DNA of 64,000 bases from Pseudomonas viridiflava (GTDB taxonomy: Bacteria > Pseudomonadota > Gammaproteobacteria > Pseudomonadales > Pseudomonadaceae). Below are positions 8,925 through 20,439 of this stretch, in pieces. Position numbers and translations under genes: made by a program. How positions within the stretch are numbered: the stretch's first letter is position 1; each line of letters starts with the position of its first letter. Under the pieces are notes generated by a model, which saw nothing but the letters and a program-made list of their open reading frames with translations, was not told where the DNA came from and did not search any database. The stretch spans positions 52,067 through 116,066 of the forward strand of contig NZ_UTBG01000106.1 of NCBI RefSeq assembly GCF_900580675.1, written 5' to 3'.

Positions 8925-10214
8925 TCAACCCTGCACGGCGCAGGTGGCCAGGTGCGCGGCGAGCGCATCAAAGGCAATGTTCTGTTGCTCGCCCTGACCA
9001 CGCAGGGGTTTGAAACCTATCACTTGCTGGGCCAGCTCGTCATCGCCGAGGATCAGTGCATACAGCGCACCGCTCTTGTCGGCCTTCTTGAACTGGCTCT
9101 TGAAACTGCCGGCGCCGGCATTGATCTGCAGACGCAGGTTCGGCAGCTGGTCGCGCACTTTTTCGCTCAGGGCCAGGGCTGCCAGTTCGGCGGCCTCGCC
9201 AAAGGCGCACAAGTACACGTCCACCTGACGCGAGATTTCTTCCGGGACCTGCTCCAGGGTTTCCAGCAGCAGGATCAGCCGCTCGATACCCATGGCAAAA
9301 CCTACGCCGGTGGTCGGCTTGCCGCCCATCTGCTCGACCAGGCCGTCGTAACGGCCACCGGCACACACAGTGCCCTGGGCGCCGAGTTTGTCGGTGACCC
9401 ACTCGAACACGGTTTTGCTGTAGTAATCGAGGCCACGCACCAGTTTAGGGTTGATCACGTACGGGATACCGGCCGCATCAAGGCGAGCCTTGAGGCCCTC
9501 GAAGTGCGTGCGGGACTCGTCGTCCAGGTAGTCGGCCATTTTCGGCGCGTCGACCAGTACGGCCTGGGTGTCGGCGTTCTTGGTATCCAGCACGCGCAAC
9601 GGGTTGGTCTTCAGACGGCGCTGGCTGTCTTCGTCCAACTTGTCGAGGTGGGCAGACAGGTATTCGACCAGGGCCACGCGGTAGCGGCCCCGGGATTCGC
9701 TGGTGCCCAGGCTGTTGAGTTCCAGTTTTACCGCGTCGCGGATACCCAGCAGGCCCCACAGGCGCCATGTCAGCACGATCAGCTCGGCGTCGATGTCCGG
9801 GCCGTCGAGGTTGAAGACTTCCAGGCCGATCTGGTGAAACTGGCGATAACGGCCTTTCTGCGGCCGTTCATGGCGGAACATCGGGCCGATGTACCACAGC
9901 TTCTGTGGCTGGCCACCACCGGTGAGTCCATGCTCGAGCACGGCGCGCACGCACGCGGCGGTGCCTTCCGGACGCAGGGTCAGGGAGTCGCCGTTGCGGT
10001 CCTCAAAGGTGTACATCTCTTTTTCGACGATGTCGGTCACTTCACCGATGGAGCGCTTGAACAGCTCGGTGAACTCGACGATCGGCATGCGGATCTGCTT
10101 GTAACCGTAGTTATCCAGCAGGCGCGCGACCGTGCTCTCGAAGTAGCGCCACAGCGGCGTCTGCTCCGGCAGGATGTCGTTCATGCCACGAATGGCTTGC
10201 AGAGACTTGCTCAC
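8925..10214 (-). CDS. hisS: Histidyl-tRNA synthetase
   Basis: A 429-residue class II aminoacyl-tRNA synthetase. Motif 2 is visible as [19 protein letters not shown] and the histidine-specific signature as [14 protein letters not shown]. Motif 3 is [11 protein letters not shown]. The C-terminal anticodon-binding domain covers about residues 325-425. It charges tRNA-His in the cytoplasm. It lies between ispG and the YfgM-like gene in the same direction with short gaps, typical of this cluster. Confidence 0.97.
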   Translation of the reverse strand: MSKSLQAIRGMNDILPEQTPLWRYFESTVARLLDNYGYKQIRMPIVEFTELFKRSIGEVTDIVEKEMYTFEDRNGDSLTLRPEGTAACVRAVLEHGLTGGGQPQKLWYIGPMFRHERPQKGRYRQFHQIGLEVFNLDGPDIDAELIVLTWRLWGLLGIRDAVKLELNSLGTSESRGRYRVALVEYLSAHLDKLDEDSQRRLKTNPLRVLDTKNADTQAVLVDAPKMADYLDDESRTHFEGLKARLDAAGIPYVINPKLVRGLDYYSKTVFEWVTDKLGAQGTVCAGGRYDGLVEQMGGKPTTGVGFAMGIERLILLLETLEQVPEEISRQVDVYLCAFGEAAELAALALSEKVRDQLPNLRLQINAGAGSFKSQFKKADKSGALYALILGDDELAQQVIGFKPLRGQGEQQNIAFDALAAHLATCAVQG

Positions 10215-10237
10215 ATCTAGTCCTTAAATTCGTTCAA

Positions 10238-11347
10238 TCAGCCGCGCGCGATCAGCGCTGCGTCAGCTGCGACCTTTTCGGCCGCTTTCTGGCGGATCAG
10301 CTTTTCCAGCTCATCCACCAGATTGTCATTCGTCAATTTCTGCGACGGCTTGCCGTCGATGTAAATCAGGTTCGGTGTACCACCGGTCAGCCCCACATGG
10401 GCCTCTTTGGCTTCACCCGGGCCGTTGACCACACAACCGATCACCGCCACATCCAGCGGCACCAGCAGGTCTTCGAGGCGCAACTCCAGATCGTTCATGG
10501 TTTTCACCACGTCGAAGTTCTGCCGCGAGCAACTCGGGCAGGCAATGAAGTTGATGCCACGGGACCGCAAACGCAGGGATTTCAGAATGTCGTAACCGAC
10601 CTTCACCTCCTCTACCGGGTCTGCCGCGAGGGAGATGCGGATGGTATCGCCAATCCCTTCGGCGAGCAGCATACCGAGACCCACCGCAGATTTCACTGTG
10701 CCTGAGCGTAAACCGCCCGCTTCAGTGATACCCAGGTGCAGCGGCTGCACGATTTCCTTGGCCAGCAAGCGGTAGGCTTCTACCGCCATGAACACGTCGG
10801 AGGCCTTTACGCTGACCTTGAAGTCCTGGAAATTCAGGCGCGCAAGGTGTTCAACGTGGCGCAGCGCCGATTCAACCAGGGCTGCCGGAGTCGGCTCGCC
10901 GTATTTCTTTTGCAGGTCTTTTTCCAGCGAGCCGGCGTTGACGCCGATGCGGATTGGAATGCCGCGATCACGCGCAGCATCCACCACGGCGCGCACACGG
11001 TCTTCGCGACCGATGTTGCCCGGGTTGATACGCAGGCAATCCACACCCAGTTCGGCCACGCGCAGTGCGATCTTGTAGTCGAAATGAATGTCGGCAACCA
11101 GCGGCACCTTGACCAGCTGTTTGATGCGGCCAAAGGCCTCGGCTGCGTCCATGTCCGGCACGGAGACGCGCACGATGTCCACGCCGGCGGCTTCCAGACG
11201 GTTGATCTGGGCGACGGTGGCGGCCACGTCATTGGTGTCGCTGTTGGTCATGCTCTGAACAGCGATGGGGGCATCGCCACCCACCGGCACCGAGCCGACC
11301 CAGATCTTACGCGATACGCGACGTTTGATTGGAGATTCGCCGTGCAT
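10238..11347 (-). CDS. ispG: 4-hydroxy-3-methylbut-2-enyl diphosphate synthase
   Basis: A 369-residue IspG (GcpE). This 4Fe-4S enzyme converts MEcPP to HMBPP in the MEP isoprenoid pathway. It shows the N-terminal TIM barrel ([21 protein letters not shown]) and the iron-sulfur cysteines in [10 protein letters not shown] and the later GCVVNGPGE. The start [10 protein letters not shown] is standard for Pseudomonas. The stop of rodZ is 2 bp upstream of its start. Its need for Fe-S clusters may be relevant to the isc operon nearby. Confidence 0.96.
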   Translation of the reverse strand: MHGESPIKRRVSRKIWVGSVPVGGDAPIAVQSMTNSDTNDVAATVAQINRLEAAGVDIVRVSVPDMDAAEAFGRIKQLVKVPLVADIHFDYKIALRVAELGVDCLRINPGNIGREDRVRAVVDAARDRGIPIRIGVNAGSLEKDLQKKYGEPTPAALVESALRHVEHLARLNFQDFKVSVKASDVFMAVEAYRLLAKEIVQPLHLGITEAGGLRSGTVKSAVGLGMLLAEGIGDTIRISLAADPVEEVKVGYDILKSLRLRSRGINFIACPSCSRQNFDVVKTMNDLELRLEDLLVPLDVAVIGCVVNGPGEAKEAHVGLTGGTPNLIYIDGKPSQKLTNDNLVDELEKLIRQKAAEKVAADAALIARG

Positions 11348-11349
11348 GA

Positions 11350-12336
11350 CTATTGTCCCAACTTGAGGCGAGCGGTCTCGCCACTGGTGAACGGCGCCAC
11401 GTCCACAGGCTGGCCGTTGTAGGCCACTTGCGCGCCACGGGCAAAGCCCAGACGCAGCGTCAAAGGAGGCTTGCCGCCCTGGTCAAGAGTATCTCCCTTA
11501 CGCTTCAGACCGCTGAACAGCACTTTGCCGTTGCCATCGGTGACTTGCGTCCAGCAGTCAGCGATGAAGGTAATCTGGACATGCCCATCACCGGCGATCA
11601 ACGCAGGGGCGGTAGGCGGCGACATCGCGGGTGTTGCCGGGGCAGCGGATGCGGTGGTCGCGGGTGCCTGAGCCGGAACTGCCGGGGTATGAGCCTGGGC
11701 TGCCGGAGTTGTCGGTGCGGCAGGCGCTGGCACAGTTGCCGGGGCAATCGGGGCTGTTTCTGCCACTGACGGCTCGGCAGCTGGCGCTTCAGGTGCCGCC
11801 TGGCTTTCAGCAACGGCCTGGTCTTCCGGCTCATCCAACGGATGAATCTGAGTGGTGCCGTCGGCGCTTTCGACTTCGACGTGCTCCATGGCGTTGCTGG
11901 TCAGGTCCTTGGTGCGCTGGGACGTCTGGTCTTGCCACCAGACAAAACCGCCGCCGATCACGGCGATCAGCAGCAACAAGCTGACAATACGCAAAATGGT
12001 GTGGGAAACCCGTACAGGCTCTTCGATGCGGCCCAGACCATGGACATTGCTGCCCTGGGAGTCGGTACCGGTGAACTGGTCGAATTGCTGCACCAGCACG
12101 GCCTGGTCAATGCCCAGCAATTTGGCGTAGGCGCGGATATAGCCGCGGGCGAAGGTATGCCCAGGCAGCTTGTCAAACGCGCCGGCTTCCAGGTTGCCAA
12201 GGGACGTGGTGGTCAAATTGAGCTTGAGGGCCACTTCTGCCAGCGACCAACCATTGCTTTCGCGGGCCTGACGCAAGGTCTCGCCTGGGTTTACGCGATT
12301 AGCTGCTACAACTTCCGGGTGCGCCGCTTTCATCAT
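11350..12336 (-). CDS. rodZ: Cytoskeletal protein RodZ
   Basis: A 328-residue protein. The N-terminal HTH_25 domain (residues 15-85, [20 protein letters not shown]) sits in the cytoplasm and binds MreB in RodZ. It is followed by a transmembrane segment (about 112-132, [21 protein letters not shown]), a Pro/Ala-rich linker and a C-terminal DUF4115 beta domain (about 250-328) in the periplasm. RodZ helps keep rod shape. The start overlaps the end of pilF by 4 bp (ATGA), implying coupled translation. Both ATG codons at its start are usable. Confidence 0.93.
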   Translation of the reverse strand: MMKAAHPEVVAANRVNPGETLRQARESNGWSLAEVALKLNLTTTSLGNLEAGAFDKLPGHTFARGYIRAYAKLLGIDQAVLVQQFDQFTGTDSQGSNVHGLGRIEEPVRVSHTILRIVSLLLLIAVIGGGFVWWQDQTSQRTKDLTSNAMEHVEVESADGTTQIHPLDEPEDQAVAESQAAPEAPAAEPSVAETAPIAPATVPAPAAPTTPAAQAHTPAVPAQAPATTASAAPATPAMSPPTAPALIAGDGHVQITFIADCWTQVTDGNGKVLFSGLKRKGDTLDQGGKPPLTLRLGFARGAQVAYNGQPVDVAPFTSGETARLKLGQ

Positions 12337-13091
12337 TGCTCCGACAGGTATTGCTGATATTCCGGCGTACCGGGATAGAGTCGTTCGAGTTGCTGGCCAA
12401 AACGTGCGGCCGTGTCGCGTTCTTCATGAACCGTCGCCAGGCGCACACCAAGCAATAGACTACGTGCATTTTGCCCGCTGAGCAGGCTAAAACGCTCGTA
12501 ATAGTCACGTGCCGGCACATAATGCCTGTCTTCGTAAGACATCTCAGCCATTTCGAGCAATGCGCGTGGCTGGCGACTGTTCAAGTGCAGGGCTTTTTCC
12601 AGTTGCTGGCGGGCGCTGTCACGCTGGCCGAGGCGCGCCGAGGTGACCCCAAGGTTCTCGAATACCCGCGAGCGTTCAGGATAGAGGGTATCGGCACTGG
12701 CTTGCTGGAAATAAAGGGCGGCCTGGTCATAACGTTTCTGCTCGAACAGGAAGCTGCCGTAGTTGTTCAGCAGCCGCGGGTCGGCGGGACGGGAGGCCAG
12801 GGCCTTGAGGAAATACTGCGCGGCCAGTTCAGGCTCGGCCTGGGCCTGAAACACCAGCGCGAGCGCGGCATTGGCGTCTGCATCGTCGCCGTCCAGCTCC
12901 AGGGCCTTTGTCAGGGGCACCTTGGCTTGCTCGCTCATGCCTTGGCGCAGGTAACCCAAGCCCAATTGCACATAGGCAACTCGCGCCTCGTCACGGCCCT
13001 TACCGGTTTGCAAAGGGCTGTCATAGCCCGATGAAACACATCCGGCCACGAGGCCGGTCACAAGCAAAAGCAGCGCAAGGCGCAAGGGCAT
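12333..13091 (-). CDS. pilF: Type IV pilus assembly lipoprotein PilF/PilW
   Basis: A 252-residue lipoprotein with lipobox LVAGC (Cys18) and about six TPR repeats. PilF is the outer-membrane pilotin that places and multimerises the PilQ secretin. The gene lies between rlmN and rodZ, where pilF/pilW is found in Pseudomonas. Repeats such as YVQLGLGYLRQGMSEQA and NNYGSFLFEQKRYDQA are plain. It begins 12 bp after rlmN and overlaps rodZ by 4 bp. Confidence 0.93.
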   Translation of the reverse strand: MPLRLALLLLVTGLVAGCVSSGYDSPLQTGKGRDEARVAYVQLGLGYLRQGMSEQAKVPLTKALELDGDDADANAALALVFQAQAEPELAAQYFLKALASRPADPRLLNNYGSFLFEQKRYDQAALYFQQASADTLYPERSRVFENLGVTSARLGQRDSARQQLEKALHLNSRQPRALLEMAEMSYEDRHYVPARDYYERFSLLSGQNARSLLLGVRLATVHEERDTAARFGQQLERLYPGTPEYQQYLSEQ

Positions 13092-13103
13092 AGAGATCCT
13101 CTC

Positions 13104-14252
13104 TCAGATTCGATTCACAGCAATTTGCGGCAAATCTTCGGTGGCGTTAAGTTCGCGTACGGCGATATAACGTTCGCTGCGGCGGGTGCGGTCCATCACC
13201 TGCCCTACCAATTGGCCACAGGCGGCGTCGATGTCTTCACCACGGGTGGTGCGTACAGTGACGTTGTAGCCGGCCTGGTGCAGTTGATCCTGGAAACGGC
13301 GGATGGCGTTGTTGCTCGGCCGCTCGTAGCCAGAATGTGGAAACGGGTTGAACGGAATCAGGTTGATCTTGCACGGGGTGTTCTTGAGCAGTTCGATCAT
13401 CTCGACCGCGTGCTCGACCTTGTCGTTGACGTCCTTGAGCATGGTGTACTCAATCGTCAGCACGCGTTTTTCGCCCAGGGTCGCCATGTAGCGCTGGCAA
13501 GATTCGAGCAGCATCTTAAGCGGATACTTCTTGTTGATCGGCACCAATTGGTTACGCAATGCGTCATTGGGTGCGTGCAGCGACAACGCCAGAGAGACGT
13601 CGATGTGCTTGGCCAGCTCATCGATCATCGGCACCACGCCGGAGGTCGACAGGGTCACGCGGCGCTTGGAAATGCCGTAGCCCAGATCGTCCATCATCAA
13701 ATGCATGGCTGCAATCACGTTGTCGAAGTTCAGCAGCGGCTCACCCATGCCCATCATCACCACGTTGGTGATGGCACGGTCGACGGTCGCCGGGACGCTG
13801 CCAAAGGATTTGTTGGCAATCCACACCTGGCCGATGACTTCGGCGGCGGTGAGGTTGCTATTGAAGCCTTGCTTGCCGGTGGAGCAGAAACTGCAGTCCA
13901 GGGCACAGCCTGCCTGGGACGAAACGCACAAGGTGCCGCGCTTGCCCTGGGGAATGTAAACGGTCTCGACGCAGCTGCCGGACGCCACGCGCACTACCCA
14001 TTTACGGGTGCCGTCGGTGGAGATGTCCTCGCTGACCACTTCGGGGCCACGGACCTCAGCAATGGCCTTGAGCTTGTCGCGCAGGGCCTTGCTGACGTTC
14101 GTCATGGCGTCGAAATCGTCGACGCCAAAGTGGTGAATCCACTTCATTACCTGACCGGCACGGAAACGCTTCTCCCCGATTGAGTCGAAGAATTTCTCCA
14201 TTTCCGGCTGAGTCAGACCCAGCAGGTTGGTTTTTACAGTCGATGTAGTCAT
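13104..14252 (-). CDS. rlmN: Dual-specificity 23S rRNA/tRNA adenine-C2 methyltransferase RlmN
   Basis: A 382-residue radical SAM methylase. The cluster-binding motif is [11 protein letters not shown], and MGMGEPLLN follows. RlmN methylates C2 of A2503 in 23S rRNA and of A37 in some tRNAs. The two mechanistic cysteines of the family appear as CVETV near residue 115 and AACGQL near residue 355. It starts 29 bp after ndk and heads the pilF-rodZ-ispG run. Confidence 0.96.
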   Translation of the reverse strand: MTTSTVKTNLLGLTQPEMEKFFDSIGEKRFRAGQVMKWIHHFGVDDFDAMTNVSKALRDKLKAIAEVRGPEVVSEDISTDGTRKWVVRVASGSCVETVYIPQGKRGTLCVSSQAGCALDCSFCSTGKQGFNSNLTAAEVIGQVWIANKSFGSVPATVDRAITNVVMMGMGEPLLNFDNVIAAMHLMMDDLGYGISKRRVTLSTSGVVPMIDELAKHIDVSLALSLHAPNDALRNQLVPINKKYPLKMLLESCQRYMATLGEKRVLTIEYTMLKDVNDKVEHAVEMIELLKNTPCKINLIPFNPFPHSGYERPSNNAIRRFQDQLHQAGYNVTVRTTRGEDIDAACGQLVGQVMDRTRRSERYIAVRELNATEDLPQIAVNRI

Positions 14253-14281
14253 GGATTCACCCTCACTCTTTAAGCCGATGC

Positions 14282-14707
14282 TTAGCGAGCGGTTACTTCA
14301 GTAGCAGCGAAAAAGTACGAGATTTCGCGGGCAGCAGCGGCTTCGGAGTCCGAACCGTGAACAGCGTTGGCGTCGATGGACTCAGCGAAGTCAGCACGGA
14401 TGGTGCCGGCAGCCGCTTCTTTAGGGTTTGTAGCGCCCATCAGCTCACGGTTCAGAGCGATAGCGTTTTCGCCTTCCAGAACCTGTACAACAACAGGACC
14501 GGAGATCATGAAGGCAACCAGGTCGCCGAAGAAACCACGAGCGCTGTGCTCAGCGTAGAAGCCTTCAGCTTCAGCTTTGGACAGTTGCTTGAGTTTCGAA
14601 GCTACAACCTTCAGGCCGGCTTTTTCGAAACGAGTGGTGATCTCGCCGATGACGTTTTTTGCAACAGCGTCAGGCTTGATGATGGAGAAAGTACGTTGAA
14701 CAGCCAT
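14282..14707 (-). CDS. ndk: Nucleoside diphosphate kinase
   Basis: A 141-residue NDK with the N-terminal signature [11 protein letters not shown] and the active-site His in [12 protein letters not shown]. It transfers the gamma phosphate from ATP to other NDPs through a phospho-histidine. Length and sequence match the Pseudomonas enzyme closely. The gene follows the isc cluster, separated from iscX by a terminator-like hairpin. Confidence 0.97.
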   Translation of the reverse strand: MAVQRTFSIIKPDAVAKNVIGEITTRFEKAGLKVVASKLKQLSKAEAEGFYAEHSARGFFGDLVAFMISGPVVVQVLEGENAIALNRELMGATNPKEAAAGTIRADFAESIDANAVHGSDSEAAAAREISYFFAATEVTAR

Positions 14708-14734
14708 GGTGTAACTCCAGAAACGGTAATTTAC

Positions 14735-14766
14735 GAAAAATTAAACCCGCGAATTATACGCGGGTT
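14735..14766 (-). terminator. Terminator-like hairpin at the end of the isc cluster
   Basis: On the minus strand, AACCCGCG-TATAATT-CGCGGGTT is followed by TAATTTTT, between iscX and ndk. ndk probably has its own promoter. Confidence 0.7.
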
Positions 14767-14799
14767 CTTAGGTATTGCCTAACTGCGTAATAAGGCGGC

Positions 14800-15003
14800 T
14801 CAGTCGTCTGCTTCTTCGATCCACAGACCTTGAATCGCCTCCAGAACCTTTTCGCCACCCCGGTCCGGGATGTCGTCGAATTCCGGCAGCGCCATTACGA
14901 GGTCGCGCAACTTGACGAAGTTCACGGTAAGAGGATTGACCTCAGGGTGAGCTTCCGCAAGTTGTATAGCGATTTCTTGTACATCAACCCATTTCAGGCT
15001 CAT
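14800..15003 (-). CDS. iscX: Fe-S cluster assembly protein IscX
   Basis: A 67-residue acidic protein beginning MSLKWVDVQEIAIQL, with the conserved PEFDD and a C-terminal LWIEEADD. IscX (YfhJ) binds iron and IscS and tunes cluster assembly. ATG 15003 gives the normal family length; the frame runs a few codons further upstream without support. It is the last gene of the isc cluster, 14 bp after fdx. Confidence 0.95.
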   Translation of the reverse strand: MSLKWVDVQEIAIQLAEAHPEVNPLTVNFVKLRDLVMALPEFDDIPDRGGEKVLEAIQGLWIEEADD

Positions 15004-15017
15004 GACATTTCCTTGAA

Positions 15018-15359
15018 TCAATGCGGCGCTTCGGCCGCATGGTTGAGCGAATATTTCGGAATTTCGACGGTAATGTCTTCAGTCCCGACCTTGGCCTGAC
15101 AGCTTAGGCGAGAAGTCGCTTCCAGGCCCCAGGCGCGATCCAGAAAGTCCTCTTCCAGCTCATCCGCTTCTTCCAGAGAATTGAAACCCTCGCGGATCAC
15201 GCAGTGGCAGGTGGTGCAGGCGCACACACCGCCGCAGGCGCTTTCAATCTCGATGTGGTTGTCATGGGCAACTTCGAGGATGGACTTGCCGGTCTCAGCC
15301 TCCACGACCATACCGTCCGGGCAATGCTCGGCGTGTGGCAGAAAAATGACCTGCGGCAT
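15018..15359 (-). CDS. fdx: ISC system 2Fe-2S ferredoxin
   Basis: A 113-residue adrenodoxin-type ferredoxin. Cluster cysteines are in CGGVCACTTCHC near residues 42-53, with a further Cys in LSCQAKVG near 86. It supplies electrons for cluster assembly by IscU/IscS. It begins 3 bp after hscA, consistent with co-transcription. Confidence 0.96.
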   Translation of the reverse strand: MPQVIFLPHAEHCPDGMVVEAETGKSILEVAHDNHIEIESACGGVCACTTCHCVIREGFNSLEEADELEEDFLDRAWGLEATSRLSCQAKVGTEDITVEIPKYSLNHAAEAPH

Positions 15360-15362
15360 TAA

Positions 15363-17225
15363 TTATTCCTCGATTTCATTCAGGTTGCGCCCGGCCAGTG
15401 CGGCTTTCACCGTCTGATCCATGCGGCGGGCGGCAAAGGCATCAGTGACTTGCGACAAGCGCTTGGTCTGCTGCTCGATGGCGTAACCATCGTTGCCTTT
15501 CATCAGTTCGGCCAGTTCCTGCATTTGCAGGTCGATAACCATGCGCTCTTCGGCGTCCAGGAGGCGCTCGCCATCCGTGTCCAGGGCGCCCTGCACGGCT
15601 TCAAGCAGGCGCTGGGCGTCGACTTGCTGCTCGCGCAGCACGCGGGCGACCTTGTCGTCACCGGCGTACTGGAACGAATCCTTGAGCATCTTGGCGATTT
15701 CGCCGTCAGTCAGGCCGTAGGACGGCTTGACCTGGATACTGGCTTCAACGCCCGAGGCCAGCTCACGCGCAGCCACACTGAGCAAGCCGTCGGCGTCGAC
15801 CTGGAAGGTCACGCGAATTTTTGCGGCACCGGCGACCATTGCCGGAATGCCACGCAATTCAAAGCGCGCCAGGGAGCGGCAGTCGCTGATCAGCTCGCGC
15901 TCGCCTTGCAGCACATGAATCATCATGGCCGTCTGGCCATCTTTGTAAGTCGTGAAGTCCTGGGCGCGGGCGACGGGGATGGTGGTGTTGCGCGGGATCA
16001 CCTTCTCCATCAAACCGCCCATGGTTTCCAGCCCCAGGGACAGCGGAATCACATCAAGCAACAGCAGTTCACCACCGTCGCGCTTGTTGCCGGCCAGGGT
16101 ATCGGCCTGGATCGCGGCGCCAATCGCCACTACTTGATCCGGGTCGATTTCAGTCAGTGGCTCGCGACCGAAGGCTTCAGCCACGGCATAGCGAACACGC
16201 GGTACGCGAGTGGAGCCACCGACCATGACCACGGCGCCAACCTCTTCCAGCTCGATACCGGAGTCACGCACGGCGCGGCGGCAGGCCTTGAGGCTGCGGG
16301 CAACCATCGGTTCGATCAGCGCATCGAAGGCTTCGCGAGTCAGCTGAGCCGACCACGTACCGTAGGACACTTCAACAGAAGCAGCGTCCGTCAGTGCTTC
16401 TTTGGCGGCGCAGGCGGTTTGCAGCAAACTCCGCTGCGCGCCTGGGTCCAGGTCGGCAGACAAGCCTGCGCTGGCGATGATCCAGCCAGCGATAGCGTGA
16501 TCGAAGTCATCGCCGCCCAGGGCGCTGTCGCCACCGGTGGCCAGCACTTCAAATACACCGCCAGTCAGGCGCAGGATCGAAATATCAAAGGTGCCGCCGC
16601 CCAGGTCGTAAATCGCAACCAGGCCTTCAGCGTGCTGATCCAGGCCATACGCCACGGCAGCTGCAGTCGGCTCGTTGAGCAGGCGCAAAACGTTCAGGCC
16701 GGCGAGCTTTGCCGCATCCTTGGTGGCTTGGCGCTGAGCATCGTCGAAATACGCCGGAACCGTGATCACCGCACCGACGAGTTCGCCGCCCAAGGTGGTT
16801 TCTGCGCGCTGGCGCAGCACCTTGAGGATATCGGCGGACACTTCTACCGGGCTTTTCGGGCCCTGGACGGTGTCGATGAACGGCATGTGCGATTCGCCGC
16901 CGACAAAGCGGTATGGCAGTTGGTCGCCCAATTGCTTGACGTCGGACAGACCACGACCCATCAAGCGCTTGACCGACAGCACGGTATTCAAGGGATCGGT
17001 AGACGCGGCCAACTTGGCCGCCTCGCCCACTTCGGTGCGATCCGCGTGATAGCGCACGGCAGACGGCAGGATCACCTGGCCATCGGCGTCGGGCAGAGGT
17101 TCGGACAGGCCACTGCGCAAGGCAGCAACCAAGGAATTGGTGGTGCCCAGGTCAATCCCCACCGCCAGGCGACGCTGATGCGGTTGAGGGCTTTGGCCGG
17201 GTTCGGCGATTTGCAGTAGAGCCAT
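15363..17225 (-). CDS. hscA: Fe-S assembly chaperone HscA
   Basis: A 620-residue Hsp70-class ATPase. The nucleotide-binding domain shows [13 protein letters not shown] and [14 protein letters not shown], and the substrate domain follows from about residue 390. HscA works with HscB to release clusters from IscU, recognising its LPPVK motif, which is present in the IscU here. It lies between hscB and fdx in normal isc order. Confidence 0.96.
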   Translation of the reverse strand: MALLQIAEPGQSPQPHQRRLAVGIDLGTTNSLVAALRSGLSEPLPDADGQVILPSAVRYHADRTEVGEAAKLAASTDPLNTVLSVKRLMGRGLSDVKQLGDQLPYRFVGGESHMPFIDTVQGPKSPVEVSADILKVLRQRAETTLGGELVGAVITVPAYFDDAQRQATKDAAKLAGLNVLRLLNEPTAAAVAYGLDQHAEGLVAIYDLGGGTFDISILRLTGGVFEVLATGGDSALGGDDFDHAIAGWIIASAGLSADLDPGAQRSLLQTACAAKEALTDAASVEVSYGTWSAQLTREAFDALIEPMVARSLKACRRAVRDSGIELEEVGAVVMVGGSTRVPRVRYAVAEAFGREPLTEIDPDQVVAIGAAIQADTLAGNKRDGGELLLLDVIPLSLGLETMGGLMEKVIPRNTTIPVARAQDFTTYKDGQTAMMIHVLQGERELISDCRSLARFELRGIPAMVAGAAKIRVTFQVDADGLLSVAARELASGVEASIQVKPSYGLTDGEIAKMLKDSFQYAGDDKVARVLREQQVDAQRLLEAVQGALDTDGERLLDAEERMVIDLQMQELAELMKGNDGYAIEQQTKRLSQVTDAFAARRMDQTVKAALAGRNLNEIEE

Positions 17226-17276
17226 GGTATTCAGGTCTTATCTGTCTATCAGGCGTGCATCACGGGCAGCACTGGG

Positions 17277-17798
17277 TTAATCGTCGAGGCGCTCTTCTAG
17301 CTGGCGCACTTCGTAGGTGAGCTTGTCGAGGAACTGCATGCGCCGCATCAGGCGTTCGGCCTGTTCACGTTGCGCTGCGTCGTTCCAGCAGGCTGCGAAG
17401 CTTTCATTGAGCTCATCCTGGGCCGTTTTCAGACGACGCTTGAAGACCGCGACACCCGCCACATCGGCTTCGTCCTGCAAGTCTTCGAGTTCTTCGCGCC
17501 ACTGCATCTGCTGCATCAGAAAGTCCGGATCGTGCACCGTGACTTCAATCGGCAACTCGCCACCGTTCATCGCGAGCAAATAGCGCGCGCGCTTCGGAGG
17601 GCTTTTGAGCGTCTGATAGGCTTCGTTGAGGCTGGCCGATTGCTCCAGGGCCAGGCGTTGCTCACGCTCGGAAGCGTCAGCGAAGCGGTCCGGATGCACC
17701 CCACGCGCCAATTCACGGTAGCGCGTGGCAAGCTGCTCGAGGTCCAGCCGAAAGCTCGGCTGCAGCTCGAATAAAGCGAAATGACAAGGAGTACCCAC
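17277..17798 (-). CDS. hscB: Fe-S assembly co-chaperone HscB
   Basis: A 173-residue J-protein with the HPD tripeptide in [18 protein letters not shown] and a C-terminal three-helix domain that binds IscU. It stimulates the ATPase of HscA. The start is a GTG (17796-17798) giving [12 protein letters not shown], the standard Pseudomonas N-terminus; the longer open frame would run into iscA. It starts 8 bp after iscA. Confidence 0.93.
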   Translation of the reverse strand: MGTPCHFALFELQPSFRLDLEQLATRYRELARGVHPDRFADASEREQRLALEQSASLNEAYQTLKSPPKRARYLLAMNGGELPIEVTVHDPDFLMQQMQWREELEDLQDEADVAGVAVFKRRLKTAQDELNESFAACWNDAAQREQAERLMRRMQFLDKLTYEVRQLEERLDD

Positions 17799-17806
17799 AA
17801 GTAGCC

Positions 17807-18130
17807 TCAGATGTTGAAGCTTTCGCCGCAGCCACACTCACCGCGTACGTTGGGGTTGTTGAACTTGAAGCCTTCGTTCAACCCTTCCTTGACGAAATCG
17901 AGTTCGGTGCCGTCCAGGTAGGTCAGGCTTTTAGGGTCGATGATCACTTTCTCGCCGTGACTTTCGAACACCTGGTCTTCCGCAACCACCTCGTCGACAA
18001 ACTCCAGCACGTAGGCAAGGCCGGAACAGCCCGTGGTGCGAACACCCAGACGAATCCCCTCACCTTTACCGCGCCCATTCAGGGAGCGGCGAATGTGCTG
18101 CGCAGCCGCTTCTGTCATGCTGATAGCCAT
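17807..18130 (-). CDS. iscA: A-type Fe-S carrier IscA
   Basis: A 107-residue A-type carrier. The three ligand cysteines are visible: one in [10 protein letters not shown] (near residue 35) and two in GECGCGESF at the C-terminus. It accepts iron or clusters from IscU and passes them to apoproteins. ATG 18130 gives the standard [10 protein letters not shown] start. Confidence 0.96.
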   Translation of the reverse strand: MAISMTEAAAQHIRRSLNGRGKGEGIRLGVRTTGCSGLAYVLEFVDEVVAEDQVFESHGEKVIIDPKSLTYLDGTELDFVKEGLNEGFKFNNPNVRGECGCGESFNI

Positions 18131-18158
18131 CGTTGACTCCTTACTCGTCGCCAAATGC

Positions 18159-18545
18159 TTAGATCAAGCCTTTCTTCTGCTTGTAGTCGCGAACTGCCGC
18201 CTTGATGGCGTCTTCGGCGAGTACGGAGCAGTGGATTTTCACTGGCGGCAGGGCCAGCTCTTCGGCCAGCTGGGTGTTGCTGATAGTCACAGCCTCATCC
18301 AGGGTCTTGCCTTTCATCCACTCGGTAGCGAGGGAGCTGGAGGCAATGGCGGAACCGCAGCCGTAGGTTTTGAATTTGGCGTCTTCGATAACGCCAGCAT
18401 CGTTGACCTTGATCTGCAGGCGCATCACATCGCCGCACGCCGGAGCGCCGACCATGCCGGTGCCGACATCAGGGTCTTCCGCGTTCATCTTGCCGACGTT
18501 GCGCGGGTTTTCGTAGTGGTCGATGACCTTTTCGCTGTAAGCCAT
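18159..18545 (-). CDS. iscU: Fe-S cluster scaffold IscU
   Basis: A 128-residue scaffold protein. The ligand cysteines are present in [18 protein letters not shown] and HCSVLAEDA, and the HscA-binding LPPVK motif is at about 99-103. Clusters are built here from sulfur delivered by IscS. It lies 99 bp after iscS. Confidence 0.97.
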   Translation of the reverse strand: MAYSEKVIDHYENPRNVGKMNAEDPDVGTGMVGAPACGDVMRLQIKVNDAGVIEDAKFKTYGCGSAIASSSLATEWMKGKTLDEAVTISNTQLAEELALPPVKIHCSVLAEDAIKAAVRDYKQKKGLI

Positions 18546-18644
18546 GGTACTGAATCCTCACTCATCAGGGCCGCTCTGGAACCCTGTAAAAACGCCTGCG
18601 TTTTCCGCCACGTTCCTACAGAGCTTGGGTGGCGGCTTCTATAT

Positions 18645-19859
18645 TTAGTGTGCCGCCCACTCGATCTTGGAAATATCGACACCGTCTTTGTACATGTCCC
18701 ACAGCGGCGACAGAACGCGCAGCTTGTTGACGGCTTCGCAGACTTTCTGCGCGGCGTAGTCGACTTGCTCTTCGGTGGTGAAACGGCCGAACGTAAAGCG
18801 GATCGAGCTGTGTGCCAGTTCGTCGTTGCGGCCGAGGGCGCGCAGAACGTACGAAGGCTCAAGCGAGGCCGAGGTGCAGGCCGAGCCGGACGAAACCGCC
18901 AGGTCCTTGAGCGCCATGATCAGCGACTCGCCTTCGACGTAGTTGAAGCTCAAATTCAGGTTGTGCGGTACACGGGCGGTCATGCTGCCGTTGATGTACA
19001 GCTCTTCAAGGTTCTCGACCTGCTTGTAGAAGCGGTCGCTGAGGGCCTTGATGCGCACGTTTTCGGCAGCCATGTCTTCCTTGGCCACACGGAACGCTTC
19101 GCCCATGCCGACGATCTGGTGGGTCGCCAGGGTGCCCGAACGCATGCCGCGCTCGTGACCGCCGCCGTGCATGGTGGCTTCGATACGCACACGTGGCTTG
19201 CGGCTCACGTACAGCGCGCCGATGCCTTTAGGGCCGTAAGTCTTGTGGGCAGAGAACGACATCAGGTCGACTTTCAGCTTCGACAGGTCAATGTCGACCT
19301 TGCCGGTGGACTGAGCAGCATCGACGTGCAGCAGGATGCCTTTGGAACGGGTCAACTCGCCAATGGCCGCGATGTCGTTGATGGTGCCGATTTCGTTGTT
19401 CACGTGGATCACGGAAACCAGGATGGTATCTTCACGCAGCGCGGCTTCAATCATGGCCGGGGTGACGATACCGTCGGTGGTCGGCTCGAGGTAGGTGACC
19501 TCAAAACCTTCACGCTCCAGTTGGCGCATGGTGTCGAGGACAGCCTTGTGCTCAATCTTGGTGGTGATCAGGTGCTTGCCCTTGGTCGCGTAGAAATGCG
19601 CCGCACCCTTGATAGCCAAGTTGTCGGATTCGGTGGCACCGGAGGTCCAGACGATTTCACGCGGGTCTGCGCCCACCAGGTCAGCGACCTGGCGACGAGC
19701 GTTCTCGACCGCTTCCTCGGCTTTCCAGCCGAATACGTGGGAGCGGGAGGCCGGGTTGCCGAAGTTTCCGTCAACCAGCAGGCATTCGCTCATTTTTTGC
19801 GCGACACGCGGATCAACCGGGGTGGTCGCTGAGTAATCAAGGTAAATCGGCAATTTCAT
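18645..19859 (-). CDS. iscS: Cysteine desulfurase IscS
   Basis: A 404-residue PLP enzyme. It shows [11 protein letters not shown] at the N-terminus, the PLP lysine in [12 protein letters not shown] and the persulfide Cys in [15 protein letters not shown]. It takes sulfur from L-cysteine for IscU and for thiolation of tRNA. Length and C-terminus match the Pseudomonas protein. It follows iscR by 47 bp. Confidence 0.97.
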   Translation of the reverse strand: MKLPIYLDYSATTPVDPRVAQKMSECLLVDGNFGNPASRSHVFGWKAEEAVENARRQVADLVGADPREIVWTSGATESDNLAIKGAAHFYATKGKHLITTKIEHKAVLDTMRQLEREGFEVTYLEPTTDGIVTPAMIEAALREDTILVSVIHVNNEIGTINDIAAIGELTRSKGILLHVDAAQSTGKVDIDLSKLKVDLMSFSAHKTYGPKGIGALYVSRKPRVRIEATMHGGGHERGMRSGTLATHQIVGMGEAFRVAKEDMAAENVRIKALSDRFYKQVENLEELYINGSMTARVPHNLNLSFNYVEGESLIMALKDLAVSSGSACTSASLEPSYVLRALGRNDELAHSSIRFTFGRFTTEEQVDYAAQKVCEAVNKLRVLSPLWDMYKDGVDISKIEWAAH

Positions 19860-19906
19860 GGACTTTCTCCTAAATCAGGCTGGCTGCGCCGTTAGCTCTG
19901 CGGCTG

Positions 19907-20398
19907 TCACTCGACGGCGGACGCTTCAATCTTGTCCAGACGCGGCGCCTTGGTGTTGCAACGGCGCTGGTCCTGACGCTGGGCTACTTCTTGCACCTCA
20001 CGGCGAGTCACAAGATCAGCCAAGCTGATACCACTCAAAAACTCATGGATCTGCAGGCTCAAGTCACACCACAAGTGGTGGGTCAGGCAGGTGTCGCCGG
20101 CGTGGCAATCACCCAGGCCCTGGCATTTGGTCGCATCGACGGATTCGTTGACTGCGTCGATCACCTGGGCTACCTGGATGCCCTGCATGTCGCGGGACAG
20201 TTGATAGCCGCCACCTGGCCCACGAACGCTGGAAACCAGATTGCTACGGCGCAATTTGGCGAACAGCTGCTCAAGGTAGGACAGGGAAATGCCTTGGCGC
20301 TCGGAGATATCGGCCAGGGACACCGGCCCAGTTTGCGCGTGCAAGGCCAGATCCAGCATGGCGGTTACCGCGTATCGGCCTTTTGTAGTCAGTCTCAT
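19907..20398 (-). CDS. iscR: Fe-S dependent transcriptional regulator IscR
   Basis: A 163-residue Rrf2-family regulator with an N-terminal winged helix ([16 protein letters not shown]). The 2Fe-2S ligands are C92, C98 and C104, followed by H107, as in E. coli IscR. With its cluster it represses its own operon; the two IscR-type boxes directly upstream support this. ATG 20398 fits the family N-terminus; the frame is open far upstream without homology. Confidence 0.96.
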   Translation of the reverse strand: MRLTTKGRYAVTAMLDLALHAQTGPVSLADISERQGISLSYLEQLFAKLRRSNLVSSVRGPGGGYQLSRDMQGIQVAQVIDAVNESVDATKCQGLGDCHAGDTCLTHHLWCDLSLQIHEFLSGISLADLVTRREVQEVAQRQDQRRCNTKAPRLDKIEASAVE

Positions 20399-20439
20399 GG
20401 ACAAGTACCAAGGTGTTTCAGAATGGGAGCAAGTATGCG

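Noticed and set aside
15450..17219. 589-codon frame opposite hscA
   Set aside because: Mirror of hscA; HscA is complete and in the right operon place.
18033..19832. 599-codon plus-strand frame opposite iscA/iscU/iscS
   Set aside because: It crosses three conserved minus-strand genes; a composition artefact.
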